DNA of 64,000 nt from Clostridium tertium (GCF_017873245.1 NZ_JAGGJY010000003.1:62001-126000); one strand, 5' to 3'. Positions 36,401 through 44,963 are shown, counted from the first letter of the stretch. The notes: generated by a model not told the origin, from the sequence alone. Numbers and translations: made by a program.

Positions 36401-36433
36401 CATTAAGTTCATTGATAAAATGAGCTTTTTTGT

Positions 36434-36508
36434 GCGGAAGTGGCTCAATGGTAGAGCGTCACCTTGCCAAGGTGAATGTTGCGGGTTCGAGTCCCGTCTT
36501 TCGCTCCA
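36434..36508 (+). tRNA. tRNA-Gly (anticodon GCC)
   Basis: Acceptor GCGGAAG pairs with CTTTCGC (G-U allowed). The anticodon arm TCACC-TTGCCAA-GGTGA gives GCC. T-loop TTCGAGT. CCA is encoded. Last tRNA of the cluster, followed by a terminator. Confidence 0.95.
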
Positions 36509-36510
36509 TA

Positions 36511-36547
36511 AAAAAAGAGAAGTGTTGAACACTTCTCTTTTTTTATT
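36511..36547. terminator. Bidirectional terminator between tRNA cluster and SASP genes
   Basis: A long palindrome (AAAAGAGAAGTG ... CACTTCTCTTTT) with A run before and T run after; it serves tRNAs on + and the first SASP gene on -. Confidence 0.9.
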
Positions 36548-36551
36548 TTAA

Positions 36552-36734
36552 CTACTTAATTTTTGATTCGTATTGTTCAACCATTCTCTTAACCATTTCT
36601 CCACCAACGCTACCGCATTGTTTAGAAGTAAGGTTTCCATTATAGTCTGAGAAAGGTACTCCCATTTCATTAGCTACTTCATTTTTGAATTTAGCTAATC
36701 CTTGCTTAGCTTCTGGAACTAATTTTTGTGCCAT
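36552..36734 (-). CDS. Alpha/beta-type small acid-soluble spore protein, copy A
   Basis: Coats and protects DNA in the dormant spore. The 60-residue protein has the alpha/beta SASP pattern: LVPEAKQGLAKFKNEVANE with the GPR protease site at NE-VA, then a Gly-Gly helix start (GSVGGEMVKRMVEQYESKI). GGAGGGATTTATT precedes ATG. It differs from copies B and C by a shorter start (AQKL for ASNRQL) and Asn for Asp before LTSKQ. Expression in the forespore under sigma-G is expected from the family; I could not pick a clear sigma-G promoter. Confidence 0.96.
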   Translation of the reverse strand: MAQKLVPEAKQGLAKFKNEVANEMGVPFSDYNGNLTSKQCGSVGGEMVKRMVEQYESKIK

Positions 36735-36773
36735 AATAAATCCCTCCGTAATTCTATATTATAATAAAATATA

Positions 36774-36962
36774 TTATTTAATTTTTGATTCGTATTGTTC
36801 AACCATTCTCTTAACCATTTCTCCACCAACGCTACCGCATTGTTTAGAAGTAAGGTCTCCATTATAGTCTGAGAAAGGTACTCCCATTTCGTTAGCTACT
36901 TCATTTTTGAATTTAGCTAATCCTTGTTTAGCTTCTGGAACTAGTTGTCTATTACTTGCCAT
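36774..36962 (-). CDS. Alpha/beta-type small acid-soluble spore protein, copy B
   Basis: A 62-residue SASP almost identical to copies A and C over the whole length, with the same GPR cleavage segment KNEVANE and DNA-binding helices. Only the N-terminus (MASNRQLVPEAK) and a few residues differ. Its RBS region (GGAGGGATTTATT) is the same as in the other two. Function as DNA-saturating spore protein is known for the family; the degradation products also feed germinating spores with amino acids. Confidence 0.96.
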   Translation of the reverse strand: MASNRQLVPEAKQGLAKFKNEVANEMGVPFSDYNGDLTSKQCGSVGGEMVKRMVEQYESKIK

Positions 36963-37000
36963 AATAAATCCCTCCTTGCAAATATATCAGATTAAAGTTT

Positions 37001-37189
37001 TTACTTTAATCCAGATTCGTATTGTTCAACCATTCTCTTGACCATTTCTCCACCAACGCTACCGCATTGTTTAGAAGTAAGGTCTCCATTATAGTCTGAG
37101 AAAGGTACTCCCATTTCGTTAGCTACTTCATTTTTGAATTTAGCTAATCCTTGTTTAGCTTCTGGAATTAGTTGTCTATTACTTGCCAT
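37001..37189 (-). CDS. Alpha/beta-type small acid-soluble spore protein, copy C
   Basis: A 62-residue SASP, first of the three in transcription order. It differs from copy B by Ile for Val before PEAK and by ending YESGLK instead of YESKIK. GPR site and core are unchanged. The nucleotide identity of the three copies, including the leader before each ATG, shows recent tandem duplication. Each has its own spacer of about 40 bp without a visible terminator, so a joint transcript is possible. Confidence 0.96.
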   Translation of the reverse strand: MASNRQLIPEAKQGLAKFKNEVANEMGVPFSDYNGDLTSKQCGSVGGEMVKRMVEQYESGLK

Positions 37190-37353
37190 AATAAATCCCT
37201 CCTTGAAAACATATAAAACTTTTTATTAAGTTTTCTTTTTACAAAGCTTGTTTGACTTTGTACTACTATATTGCGTAAATTTAAAAATAATAAACTATAA
37301 AATTTAATACATTAAAGGAAAGGTAATCTTAATAAAGAATATAATGGTACAAA

Positions 37354-37396
37354 CTATAAAAAAAGGTTATTTGAAAATGTTTTTCAAATAACCTTA
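37354..37396 (-). terminator. Terminator of the ECF S-component gene
   Basis: A perfect 15-bp stem (AAGGTTATTTGAAAA / TTTTCAAATAACCTT), followed on the minus strand by a T7 run. Confidence 0.9.
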
Positions 37397-37403
37397 TATA
37401 ATC

Positions 37404-38030
37404 TTAACTATTTCTCTTTTGCATTTTAAAAATTGCTATAATAACTGGAATTGCAACTAGTGCAGATAAAGCTGCCTCTGCCATACCATTAGTACCTATT
37501 ATAGATAAGAGTGCAACTGTAACTGTGCTTCTTGAACCAGCTGAAATTGTTCCATTTTCAATAAGAATTGATGCATAATCCTTAAAATAAATTAAGTATA
37601 TGCTTCCAAGAACTCCAATCGTATTGGTTAAAGATCCGCAAATAGCAGCAATACCTATAGATAGTTTCTTATTTTTAAGTTTTCTTTTTAAAATTCTATA
37701 CACATAATAGGATATTACCCCTATCAGTACTCTAGGCAGTATAGAAATTATTGGGTTATAGAAAAATGGAGACATTGGAGTTGGAGCAGTTATGTTTTGA
37801 TATATTGAGAAAATCCCAAATATGAATCCAATCGAAGCTCCAACTATTGGACCCTCAATTATAGCTCCAATTATTACAGGTAAATGTAAAATTGTTAATT
37901 TAAAAAGTGGTAATGGTATAAAACCAAGACCTGTTACTCCTAAGAATAAACAAATACCCGATAGCATTGCAATTACTACCATTTTCCTTACGTTTTGACG
38001 AGAGTTTCCCATCCCTCTAGCATTTAACAT
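37404..38030 (-). CDS. ECF transporter substrate-binding (S) component
   Basis: Membrane protein that binds a vitamin or similar small molecule and works with a shared energising module (EcfAA'T), not encoded here. The 208-residue protein has about six membrane segments. The region KLTILHLPVIIGAIIEGPIVGASIGFIFG is typical of ECF S components of the pantothenate/folate-like group. Pantothenate is one possible substrate, but the sequence does not settle this. RBS GGAGG is 7 nt before ATG. Upstream at 38097-38117 is an operator-like repeat (TTCTTAAGAA flanked by CGGT and ACCG), and TGTCGAA (38067-38073, minus strand) resembles a Spo0A box. Confidence 0.85.
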   Translation of the reverse strand: MLNARGMGNSRQNVRKMVVIAMLSGICLFLGVTGLGFIPLPLFKLTILHLPVIIGAIIEGPIVGASIGFIFGIFSIYQNITAPTPMSPFFYNPIISILPRVLIGVISYYVYRILKRKLKNKKLSIGIAAICGSLTNTIGVLGSIYLIYFKDYASILIENGTISAGSRSTVTVALLSIIGTNGMAEAALSALVAIPVIIAIFKMQKRNS

Positions 38031-38096
38031 TTTAATTCCTCCGTTCTTATTCCTTACAGGATATAATTCGACAAAAAATGAATTTTTGCATTAAGT

Positions 38097-38117
38097 TCGG
38101 TTTCTTAAGAATACCGA
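38097..38117. promoter_or_regulatory. Inverted repeat upstream of the ECF gene
   Basis: The palindrome TTCTTAAGAA (38102-38111) is framed by CGGT and ACCG with a 1-nt asymmetry. It lies about 70 bp upstream of the start codon and may be a repressor site. No regulator is assigned. Confidence 0.35.
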
Positions 38118-38236
38118 CCAATATTATTTTACCATATAAGAAAAAACTGTAAAGTAAAATATTATATCGATAATAAATGAATATTTTAAGCTGATATTTA
38201 TAAAATTTAATATAAAAATTGAAAAGGTATTGTCAA

Positions 38237-38279
38237 CTTATTATACTTGTTATAGTATATATATAACAAGTATAATAAG
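38237..38279. promoter_or_regulatory. Perfect 18-bp inverted repeat before the ABC exporter operon
   Basis: CTTATTATACTTGTTATA (38237-38254) and its exact complement at 38262-38279 are separated by 7 nt. A -35-like TTGTCA is at 38230 and -10-like boxes fall inside the repeat; the RBS AGAGG follows directly. It can act as a repressor operator or, as RNA, hide the RBS. Confidence 0.6.
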
Positions 38280-38291
38280 AGAGGTAATAAT

Positions 38292-39005
38292 ATGTTAGAA
38301 ATAATCAATTTTTCAAAGTCATATAAAAATGGAAAAAGAGCTGTAAACAATGTATCAATCAAAGTTAACAGTGGAGAAATATTTGCATTTATTGGTCATA
38401 ATGGAGCAGGTAAAACTACAACTATAAAGGCTATTGTAGGGATTTTAGAGTTTGATGAGGGGGATATATTAATTGATGGTGATTCAATTAATATTGATCC
38501 TATTAAGTGTAAGAGAAAAATAGCATATATACCTGATAATCCAGATATTTATGAGGCCTTAACAGGAATTCAATATTTAAATTTTATAGCAGATATATAT
38601 AAGGTTTCAAAAGAAGAAAGAGAGAGACTAATAAAGTTATATTCAGAAAAGTTTGAGCTAACGTCAGCTCTTGGAGATTTAATATCATCATATTCTCATG
38701 GAATGAAGCAAAAGTTAGTTATAATATCAGCACTACTTCATAGGCCTAAGCTTTTAATTTTAGATGAACCATTTGTTGGATTAGATCCTAAAGCATCTCA
38801 TATTCTAAAAGAAGAAATGAAGAAGCTTTGTAGTGAAGGCGTTGCAATATTTTTCTCAACTCATGTTCTAGAAGTAGCAGAAAAATTATGTGATAAGGTA
38901 GCTATAATAAAAGATGGAAATATAGTATCTCAAGGTAAGATGGATGAAGTTAAAGGAAATAGTTCATTAGAAGATATATTTATGGAGTTGATAGATAATG
39001 AGTAA
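38292..39005 (+). CDS. ABC transporter ATP-binding protein (ABC-2 exporter type)
   Basis: Drives the membrane partner encoded next. 237 residues: Walker A GHNGAGKT (about 37-44), signature-like YSHGMKQKL in place of LSGGQ as usual for the CcmA/NatA-like group, Walker B LLILDEPFVGLDP and switch histidine STH. RBS AGAGGTAATAAT before ATG. It overlaps the permease start by 8 bp, so the two form one unit. Substrate unknown; antimicrobial resistance, lipid or peptide export are typical for the group. Confidence 0.93.
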   Translation: MLEIINFSKSYKNGKRAVNNVSIKVNSGEIFAFIGHNGAGKTTTIKAIVGILEFDEGDILIDGDSINIDPIKCKRKIAYIPDNPDIYEALTGIQYLNFIADIYKVSKEERERLIKLYSEKFELTSALGDLISSYSHGMKQKLVIISALLHRPKLLILDEPFVGLDPKASHILKEEMKKLCSEGVAIFFSTHVLEVAEKLCDKVAIIKDGNIVSQGKMDEVKGNSSLEDIFMELIDNE

Positions 39006-40599
39006 TTTATGGAGTTTATTTAAGACAACGTTTATTAATTCTATAGGAATTAATAAGATATTTAAAGAAAAATCAAAAGGTGATAGAATTAGGAATATAT
39101 CTATAGCAGCAATAATATTAATTTCTGTAATAGCAGTTGAAGTTATTGCTATAGAATACTCTAAGTTATTAGCTAATGGATTAGAAATCATGGGATTTAT
39201 TGATTTACTTTTAGTTATGAGCTTTATTTTAAGTGTAATGATGATATTCTTTACTTCAATATATAAATCTCAAGGAATATTATTTTCTTCAAAAGATTAT
39301 GATTTGCTTATGAGTCTACCTATTAAGAGAAGCACTATTTTAATTAATAAGATGATCCAGTTAATAGGAGTAAATTACTTATTTTTACTATTTGTATTTA
39401 TACCCCCAGCTTTTGTTTATTTTAGTAAGGTTGAATTATCTTATATATTTTTTATATATTTATTTTTAGTATTTTTAGTATTGCCATTAATCCCTATTGT
39501 AGTATCATCTATTATAGCATTTATAATTAGTTATATATCTTCAAGAGTGAAGCATAAAAATTTAATTATAAATTCTGTTACATTATTATTCATTTTATTA
39601 ATAATGTTTGCTTCTTTTAAAAGTGGAGACTTAGTTGAGAAGTTAATAATCAATAGTAGCTCATTAAGTTCTGGAATATTAAAGTTATATCCTCCAGCAA
39701 TATATGGCGTTAATGCTTTAATAAATTTAGATTTTAAAGACTTAGCAATATTTATAACTATTTCAATTTTAATTTTTTCAATATTTGTTTTTGTATTTAA
39801 TAAGTCATTTAAAATTATAAATTCAAAACTGCAAGAGAGCTTTAGTAAATCTGATTATAAGATAGATAAAATGAATATATCATCACCAATAATTGCGTTG
39901 ATTAAAAAGGAAGCAAAGAGATATTTCGCTTCACCTATATATGTATTAAATACGATTATAGGTCCGGTATTACTATTGATAGCAGCAATATCAACTTTGT
40001 TTATGGGAAAAGATATTTTGTTTAAGATTATGGAAATTGAAGTAATTGATAGTAGTATACCTTTATTTATTATTGCTTTTGTATGTGGAATTTTATCTCT
40101 GTCTTGTACAACAAATTCTTCTATATCAATGGAAGGGAAAAATTTATGGATACTAAAGTCTAGTCCAATAAAAGTAATAGATATATTTAAGGGAAAAATA
40201 ATATTAAATTTGATATTAATACTACCAGCAGCATTGATAAGTGATATTATTTTCTTTTATTCAATAAATTTATCACTAATTGAATTAGTCTGGTTAATTA
40301 TAATAACAATATTATATTCTTTTATTATATCAATAATGGGAATGGTAATTAATAATTTCTTCCCTAATTTAAATTGGACTTCAGAAACTACTGTAGTGAA
40401 GCAAAGTATCAGTGTAATAATTCACATTATTGCTTCAGTAATAATTATTGGACTTCCTATACTATTATTTATAACTTTAGAAGTGTCAAATATAGTTTTA
40501 TTTAGTACACTTGTAATTTTATATCTAATTTTAATTTTAATTGGATTGTTAATTATTTTAAATACAGTTAGTATAAAACTATTTAATAAATTAAATTAA
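38998..40599 (+). CDS. ABC-2 type exporter permease
   Basis: A 533-residue membrane protein with about 12 hydrophobic segments in two halves of six, matching large fused ABC-2 permeases of Firmicutes. A conserved part is DYDLLMSLPIKRSTILINKM near residue 100, repeated in style as WILKSSPIKVIDIFKGKI around 390, indicating internal duplication of the amphipathic coupling element. The start lies inside the end of the ATPase gene. A strong hairpin ends the two-gene operon. The exported substance cannot be inferred. Confidence 0.88.
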   Translation: MSNLWSLFKTTFINSIGINKIFKEKSKGDRIRNISIAAIILISVIAVEVIAIEYSKLLANGLEIMGFIDLLLVMSFILSVMMIFFTSIYKSQGILFSSKDYDLLMSLPIKRSTILINKMIQLIGVNYLFLLFVFIPPAFVYFSKVELSYIFFIYLFLVFLVLPLIPIVVSSIIAFIISYISSRVKHKNLIINSVTLLFILLIMFASFKSGDLVEKLIINSSSLSSGILKLYPPAIYGVNALINLDFKDLAIFITISILIFSIFVFVFNKSFKIINSKLQESFSKSDYKIDKMNISSPIIALIKKEAKRYFASPIYVLNTIIGPVLLLIAAISTLFMGKDILFKIMEIEVIDSSIPLFIIAFVCGILSLSCTTNSSISMEGKNLWILKSSPIKVIDIFKGKIILNLILILPAALISDIIFFYSINLSLIELVWLIIITILYSFIISIMGMVINNFFPNLNWTSETTVVKQSISVIIHIIASVIIIGLPILLFITLEVSNIVLFSTLVILYLILILIGLLIILNTVSIKLFNKLN

Positions 40600-40641
40600 A
40601 ATGAACTGACAATTGCTTGGTAAATCAATTGTCAGTTCATT
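40600..40641 (+). terminator. Terminator of the ABC exporter operon
   Basis: A 16-bp stem (AATGAACTGACAATTG / CAATTGTCAGTTCATT) with a 9-10 nt loop. Confidence 0.75.
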
Positions 40642-40745
40642 ATCTACATTATTTCAGATTTATCAGGTATTATAAGTGTACAGCTGATATAGAAGATTAG
40701 TCTTAATAAAATTGAACAAAGTATAAGTAAAAACGAGGTGATAAA

Positions 40746-41135
40746 GTGATCTTAAGAATAGATTTTGACTCTGAGACTCCAATATATGTGCAAATAAAGA
40801 ATCAAGTTATTGAAGGAATTGCTAAATCAGAAATTGAAATAGGGGAAGAGTTACCTTCAGTAAGAGCATTGGCAGAAGATATAGGGGTAAATATGCACAC
40901 TGTTAATAAGGCATATAATATGCTTAAGGATGAAGGATATATTAAAATTGATAGAAGAAAAGGCGCAGTGGTTTCATTAAATTTAAATCAATCAATTGAA
41001 AAATTTAGAGAGGATTTGGATGAAAATTTATATTTTTATATGGCTCAGTGTTTTAATAGAAATATAAGTAAGGATGAAATTAAGTTATATATAGATAAAG
41101 TGTTTTTAGATTTCAATAATAAGGAGAATAGTTAA
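40746..41135 (+). CDS. GntR-family regulator, YtrA type
   Basis: A 129-residue protein: winged HTH of the GntR family (TPIYVQIKNQVIEGIAKSEI, LPSVRALAEDIGVNMHTVNKAYNML) with only a short C-terminal tail, the YtrA subgroup usually encoded with transporter or membrane genes. GTG start with GAGGTG upstream. The next gene starts 2 bp after its stop, so it heads a four-gene set with two membrane proteins and a YhfC-type protease that it probably represses. Confidence 0.9.
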   Translation: MILRIDFDSETPIYVQIKNQVIEGIAKSEIEIGEELPSVRALAEDIGVNMHTVNKAYNMLKDEGYIKIDRRKGAVVSLNLNQSIEKFREDLDENLYFYMAQCFNRNISKDEIKLYIDKVFLDFNNKENS

Positions 41136-41137
41136 CT

Positions 41138-42268
41138 ATGGATATGATAATTGTTGTTTCTATGACTATTGTTATAAGTTTAATTTCATTTTTTAGTGGT
41201 TTATATGTTAATAGATTATCTAATAATGGAATTATATTCGGTGTGAGAGTTCCTAGAGAATATGAAAAGGATAGTGATATTTTAAAATTAGAAAATCAAT
41301 ATAAAAAGTTTTACTTAATCTTTAACATACCTATTATTTTAATAATTAATATTATAGTAATTTTATATCCTAAAATATCCTTATTTACTTTATTAACTTT
41401 ATTGTTAGTAGTAGTTACAAATATTCCGATTTTTGTATATTGGAAAAAGATGAGTAGACTAAAAGAAGAAAAGGGATGGAGAAAATTAGGTAAGAACGTA
41501 GTTGTTGTAGATACATCTATAAGAAAACCTAAGAAGAAGGAAGACTTTGTAGGTGTAAGAAGTAAAACTTATTTATTACTATTAATTATTCCAATAATAA
41601 CATTTATACTGACTCTATTGTCATATAAAAATGTTCCAGAGCTATTTCCAATTCATTATAATGCTCAAGGTGTTGCAGATAGTTTTGTAGAGAAAAGTGG
41701 ATTTCGAGGTTTCTTTTATTTAGCTTTATTTCCAGTTTTAATTCAAGTAGGAATGATTTTATTTTTACTTGCTATGAACAAATTTGCTGTTAATGGAAAG
41801 AGTGAAATAAATGGTGGGACTTTAGAAGAAATAAAAAAACAAAGAAGAATATTTAAAAGATTTAATTCTATATTTTTATTTATTATTACATTAGAAATTA
41901 CTATATTATTTGCGTTAATACAATTTTGCACTTTGTATGGATGGAGCATCAATAAAGTAAATATAATTAGCTTAACAGTTATCTTTATTACTGTAATTGT
42001 TTTTTTAGTAATAAGTTATAAGATAGGACAAGGTGGAAAAAATATAAAAATTAAAAAGATTGATGAGGAAATCTATAGAGATGATGATAAACATTGGCTA
42101 TTAGGGAACTTTTATTATAATAAAAATGATCCAAGTATATTTGTAGAAAAAAGAATAGGTATTGGCTGGGATGTTAATTTAGGAAATCCAATAGGAATGA
42201 TTATTATGATATTACCTATAATTCTAGTATTAGTAGCAATTATATGCTTGGCTATAAGAGGAATATAA
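41138..42268 (+). CDS. DUF1648/DUF5808-like integral membrane protein (1 of 2)
   Basis: A 376-residue protein with about eight membrane segments. Two parts are recognisable: a DUF1648-like segment near residue 168 (LFPIHYNAQGVADSFVEKSG), found in SdpI-type immunity proteins, and a C-terminal DUF5808-like segment with WLLGNFYYNKNDPSIFVEKR and GIGWDVNLGNP. The gene begins 2 bp after the GntR gene. A role in immunity or membrane stress is suggested by relation to SdpI only. The following gene is a paralogue. Confidence 0.78.
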   Translation: MDMIIVVSMTIVISLISFFSGLYVNRLSNNGIIFGVRVPREYEKDSDILKLENQYKKFYLIFNIPIILIINIIVILYPKISLFTLLTLLLVVVTNIPIFVYWKKMSRLKEEKGWRKLGKNVVVVDTSIRKPKKKEDFVGVRSKTYLLLLIIPIITFILTLLSYKNVPELFPIHYNAQGVADSFVEKSGFRGFFYLALFPVLIQVGMILFLLAMNKFAVNGKSEINGGTLEEIKKQRRIFKRFNSIFLFIITLEITILFALIQFCTLYGWSINKVNIISLTVIFITVIVFLVISYKIGQGGKNIKIKKIDEEIYRDDDKHWLLGNFYYNKNDPSIFVEKRIGIGWDVNLGNPIGMIIMILPIILVLVAIICLAIRGI

Positions 42269-42296
42269 TAAGATACAGATAGGAGGTGTATTTATT

Positions 42297-43379
42297 TTGC
42301 AAAGCCTTATGATTATATTAACTTCAAATATAGTTATAATAACTATGGTTCTTTTATCATATTATTTGAATAATACTTCTAATAAGGGGATATATTTTGG
42401 AGTTAGAATTCCTAAAAAGTATCAGGAGACAAGTGAAATAAAAGCCTTAGATAAAGATTATAGAAGAAAGGTGCTTTATATATTTGGTATTTATTTTACG
42501 ATAAATAATATAATTATGATTTTGAATTTTAGAGCTAGTGAAGCTATATTATCAATGATAATGACAATATCATTAATAGGTGCTCTTTTAATTTATATTA
42601 TTATATTTGGCATTTACTATAAAATTATAAAGAAGTTAAAAGAAAAGAATAATTGGAATTATAAAACTAATAATGTTGTTGTTGTTGATACTACATTAAG
42701 AAAACCAAAGAGAAATGAAAGATATAAACCATTAAATGATAATCTTTTCTTAGTACCAATATTAATTTCTATTATAATTTTAGTATTAACCATACAAAGA
42801 AGTGAATATATTTTAAATATAAATTCTTATAGTGTTTATAAAATTCCTATATATCAAGTTGTAATGTGCTTAGTTATGTTTTTGCTAACGAAAATAACTT
42901 TAACTTCAAAAGTTGATTTAAATAGTGGAAATATAGAAACAGCTGTGAAAAGAAAGAAAAAATTTAAAAGGTTAATTTCTATATTCTTATTTATAACAGA
43001 GTTAGAAATGGTTGCATTATACTCAGTGATACAGTTAGGAATAATTTATAATTTGTATACTAAATCATTAGAGAATTTTATTAATGGTTTTATATCTATT
43101 AGTATGATTTTATTCATAATAATATTTATATTAATAGGTCAAGGCGGACGGAATATAGAAGAAGAAAATGAAGGGGATGACCTATACAAGAATGATGATG
43201 ATAAATGGATATGGGGAATGTTTTATTATAATAAGAATGATCCAGCTTGGATGGTAGAAAAAAGGGTTGGAATAGGTTATACAATTAATTTTGCAAATAA
43301 AAAAGCATCAATATCATTAGTTTTATTTATATTATTAATAATTATATTTGCTGTATATGATGTAAAGTTTAATATTTAA
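42297..43379 (+). CDS. DUF5808-like integral membrane protein (2 of 2)
   Basis: A 360-residue paralogue of the preceding gene, TTG start with AGGAGGTG upstream. It shares the N-terminal part (GIYFGVRIPKKYQETSEIKA versus GIIFGVRVPREYEKDSDILK), the VVVVDTTLRKPK segment after the fourth helix and the C-terminal WIWGMFYYNKNDPAWMVEKR. The DUF1648 segment is degenerate: the HYNAQGVAD motif is missing. Two related but non-identical proteins next to each other could form a heteromer. Function unknown. Confidence 0.75.
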   Translation: MQSLMIILTSNIVIITMVLLSYYLNNTSNKGIYFGVRIPKKYQETSEIKALDKDYRRKVLYIFGIYFTINNIIMILNFRASEAILSMIMTISLIGALLIYIIIFGIYYKIIKKLKEKNNWNYKTNNVVVVDTTLRKPKRNERYKPLNDNLFLVPILISIIILVLTIQRSEYILNINSYSVYKIPIYQVVMCLVMFLLTKITLTSKVDLNSGNIETAVKRKKKFKRLISIFLFITELEMVALYSVIQLGIIYNLYTKSLENFINGFISISMILFIIIFILIGQGGRNIEEENEGDDLYKNDDDKWIWGMFYYNKNDPAWMVEKRVGIGYTINFANKKASISLVLFILLIIIFAVYDVKFNI

Positions 43380-43400
43380 ATTTATAAAGGGGGATTAATT

Positions 43401-44201
43401 ATGGTTAGTAGCTTATCAATTATTTTTATGGTATTTAGCTTTCTTGTGAGTGTGTTGTTACCTATAGTAGGGGTTATATTTTTAAAAAGGAAATATAATG
43501 TAAGTTTAAAAGTATTCTTTATAGGTGCAGCAGCATTTTTTATTTCTGTACAAATCTTGGAAGCTCCAATACATTCATATTTTTTGAAGTTAAATAGTAC
43601 TACATCAGAATTTTTATTAAGTACACCAATAGCGTATATGCTATATGGAGGCTTTATGGCTGGAATATTTGAAGAAACAGCAAGACTTATATCTTTTAAA
43701 TTTATAATAAAAGATAGGGACTTAATGAGTGGTGTAACATATGGACTTGGACACGGTGGAATAGAAGCTATTTTAATTGGTGGAATAAGTAGTATAAATT
43801 CTATAGTTTATTCTACTTTAATTAATAAAGGTGGCTTTCAATCTATAATGGAGGGATTAATGATACCAAAGGAAGTTATAAGTGCTACTTATGATCAATT
43901 TGTAAATAGTAGCTCCATTATGTGGGCTATGCCTGGAATTGAAAGAATTTTTGCCATGATGATTCATATGTCATTATCAGTTATAATTTTGTATGCAGTG
44001 AAAGAAAGAAAATATATCTATTATGTATTAGCCATATTAATTCATGCTGTAATAAATTTTCCGGCAGCTCTATATCAAGTTGGTGCCATAAAAAATATAT
44101 TTATGGTTGAAGGAATTCTATTTATAACTGTATTAATTTTAGTACTATATATATTTAAAATTTTTATAAAAAAATTCAATGATTATAATGAAATATTATA
44201 A
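43401..44201 (+). CDS. YhfC-family glutamic-type intramembrane protease
   Basis: A 266-residue protein with about eight membrane segments. Conserved polar residues inside helices match the YhfC group related to CAAX/ABI proteases: Glu91-Glu92-xx-Arg (FEETARL), His118 and Glu122 (GHGGIEAI), and His in MIHMSL and LIHAVINF. AAAGGGGG precedes ATG. It is the last gene of the GntR set. CAAX/ABI-type enzymes can process bacteriocins or confer self-immunity; whether this one is catalytically active is not shown. Confidence 0.83.
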   Translation: MVSSLSIIFMVFSFLVSVLLPIVGVIFLKRKYNVSLKVFFIGAAAFFISVQILEAPIHSYFLKLNSTTSEFLLSTPIAYMLYGGFMAGIFEETARLISFKFIIKDRDLMSGVTYGLGHGGIEAILIGGISSINSIVYSTLINKGGFQSIMEGLMIPKEVISATYDQFVNSSSIMWAMPGIERIFAMMIHMSLSVIILYAVKERKYIYYVLAILIHAVINFPAALYQVGAIKNIFMVEGILFITVLILVLYIFKIFIKKFNDYNEIL

Positions 44202-44206
44202 AAAAA

Positions 44207-44367
44207 CCTTTATAATGTTAATAAATTAGTAAATCAATAAATCTTATAAAGGATATTAATAGTTGCTTATTTCCTTTCATTTAATCTTAAGTGGATATAT
44301 ATAATTTTGAGTTGACTTTGAAGTGAAGTGACGAAATAAGCAAAATTATATATATCTATTTTTTTAT
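44207..44367 (+). ncRNA. Structured intergenic region with overlapping hairpins
   Basis: Three pairings can be drawn. CCTTTATAA-type arms at 44207-44215 and 44243-44252 form a first hairpin. TTGCTTATTTC (44263-44273) is the exact complement of GAAATAAGCAA (44333-44343). GATATATATAATTTTG (44294-44309) is the exact complement of CAAAATTATATATATC (44341-44356), followed by TATTTTTTTATA. The second and third interleave (A-B-A'-B') and share 3 nt, so they form a pseudoknot or exclude each other. This could be a terminator with regulation, ahead of the GNAT gene. It matches no riboswitch I know. Confidence 0.45.
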
Positions 44368-44409
44368 AGAGATTTATTAGTTTATTTAGATAAATAAGGG
44401 GGCATGTTT

Positions 44410-44874
44410 ATGAAGAACATTTTAATAAGAAAAGCTAGGGATGGAGATGAAGTAGAAGTACTAAATTTGGTAAAAGAGGTACTGAATCTTTATGGTTTAG
44501 ATTTAAATCCAGAAGTAGAGGATTTAGATATAACTGATATATCTAAATATTATATTCAAAATAATGGGGATTTTGAAGTTATAGAGTGTAATGGAGCCAT
44601 AATAGGAACATATGGTATTTATAAGATAAATGATGAAACTTGTGAATTAAGAAAGATGTATCTAAAGAAAGATTTTCAAGGAATGGGGCTTGGAAATATA
44701 ATGATAGAAAACTCTTTTAAAATTGCTAAGTTACTCAATTATAAAAAAATTACTTTGCAAACTAATTCAGTTTTATATAAGGCTATAAAACTTTATAAAA
44801 AGTATGGATTTGAAGATTTTAATGAAGAAGTATGTGATAGATGTGATATAGCTATGATAAAGGAAATAGCTTAA
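44410..44874 (+). CDS. GNAT-family N-acetyltransferase (1)
   Basis: Transfers an acetyl group from acetyl-CoA to an unknown amine. ATG 44410 has the G-run (GGGGGG) 7 nt upstream; ATG 44404 would be too close. 154 residues. The acetyl-CoA loop is in CELRKMYLKKDFQGMGLGNIMIE (QGMGLG as the Q/RxxGxG motif), followed by the typical KLYKKYGFEDF strand near the C-terminus. It stands alone after the structured region 44207-44367. Confidence 0.9.
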   Translation: MKNILIRKARDGDEVEVLNLVKEVLNLYGLDLNPEVEDLDITDISKYYIQNNGDFEVIECNGAIIGTYGIYKINDETCELRKMYLKKDFQGMGLGNIMIENSFKIAKLLNYKKITLQTNSVLYKAIKLYKKYGFEDFNEEVCDRCDIAMIKEIA

Positions 44875-44963
44875 AATAAATATTGACGATTTAATATATT
44901 ATTAATTTAAATTATGTATAGTATTAATAGAAACATATATAGTTAGAGAAGAGGGGAATTTTT

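Noticed and set aside
36552-37189. Repeat array that could look like CRISPR
   Set aside because: The repeats are about 180-190 bp and encode spore proteins; spacers and short repeats of CRISPR type are absent.
44207-44367. T-box leader
   Set aside because: No T-box consensus (TGGNACCGCG) and no amino-acid gene downstream.
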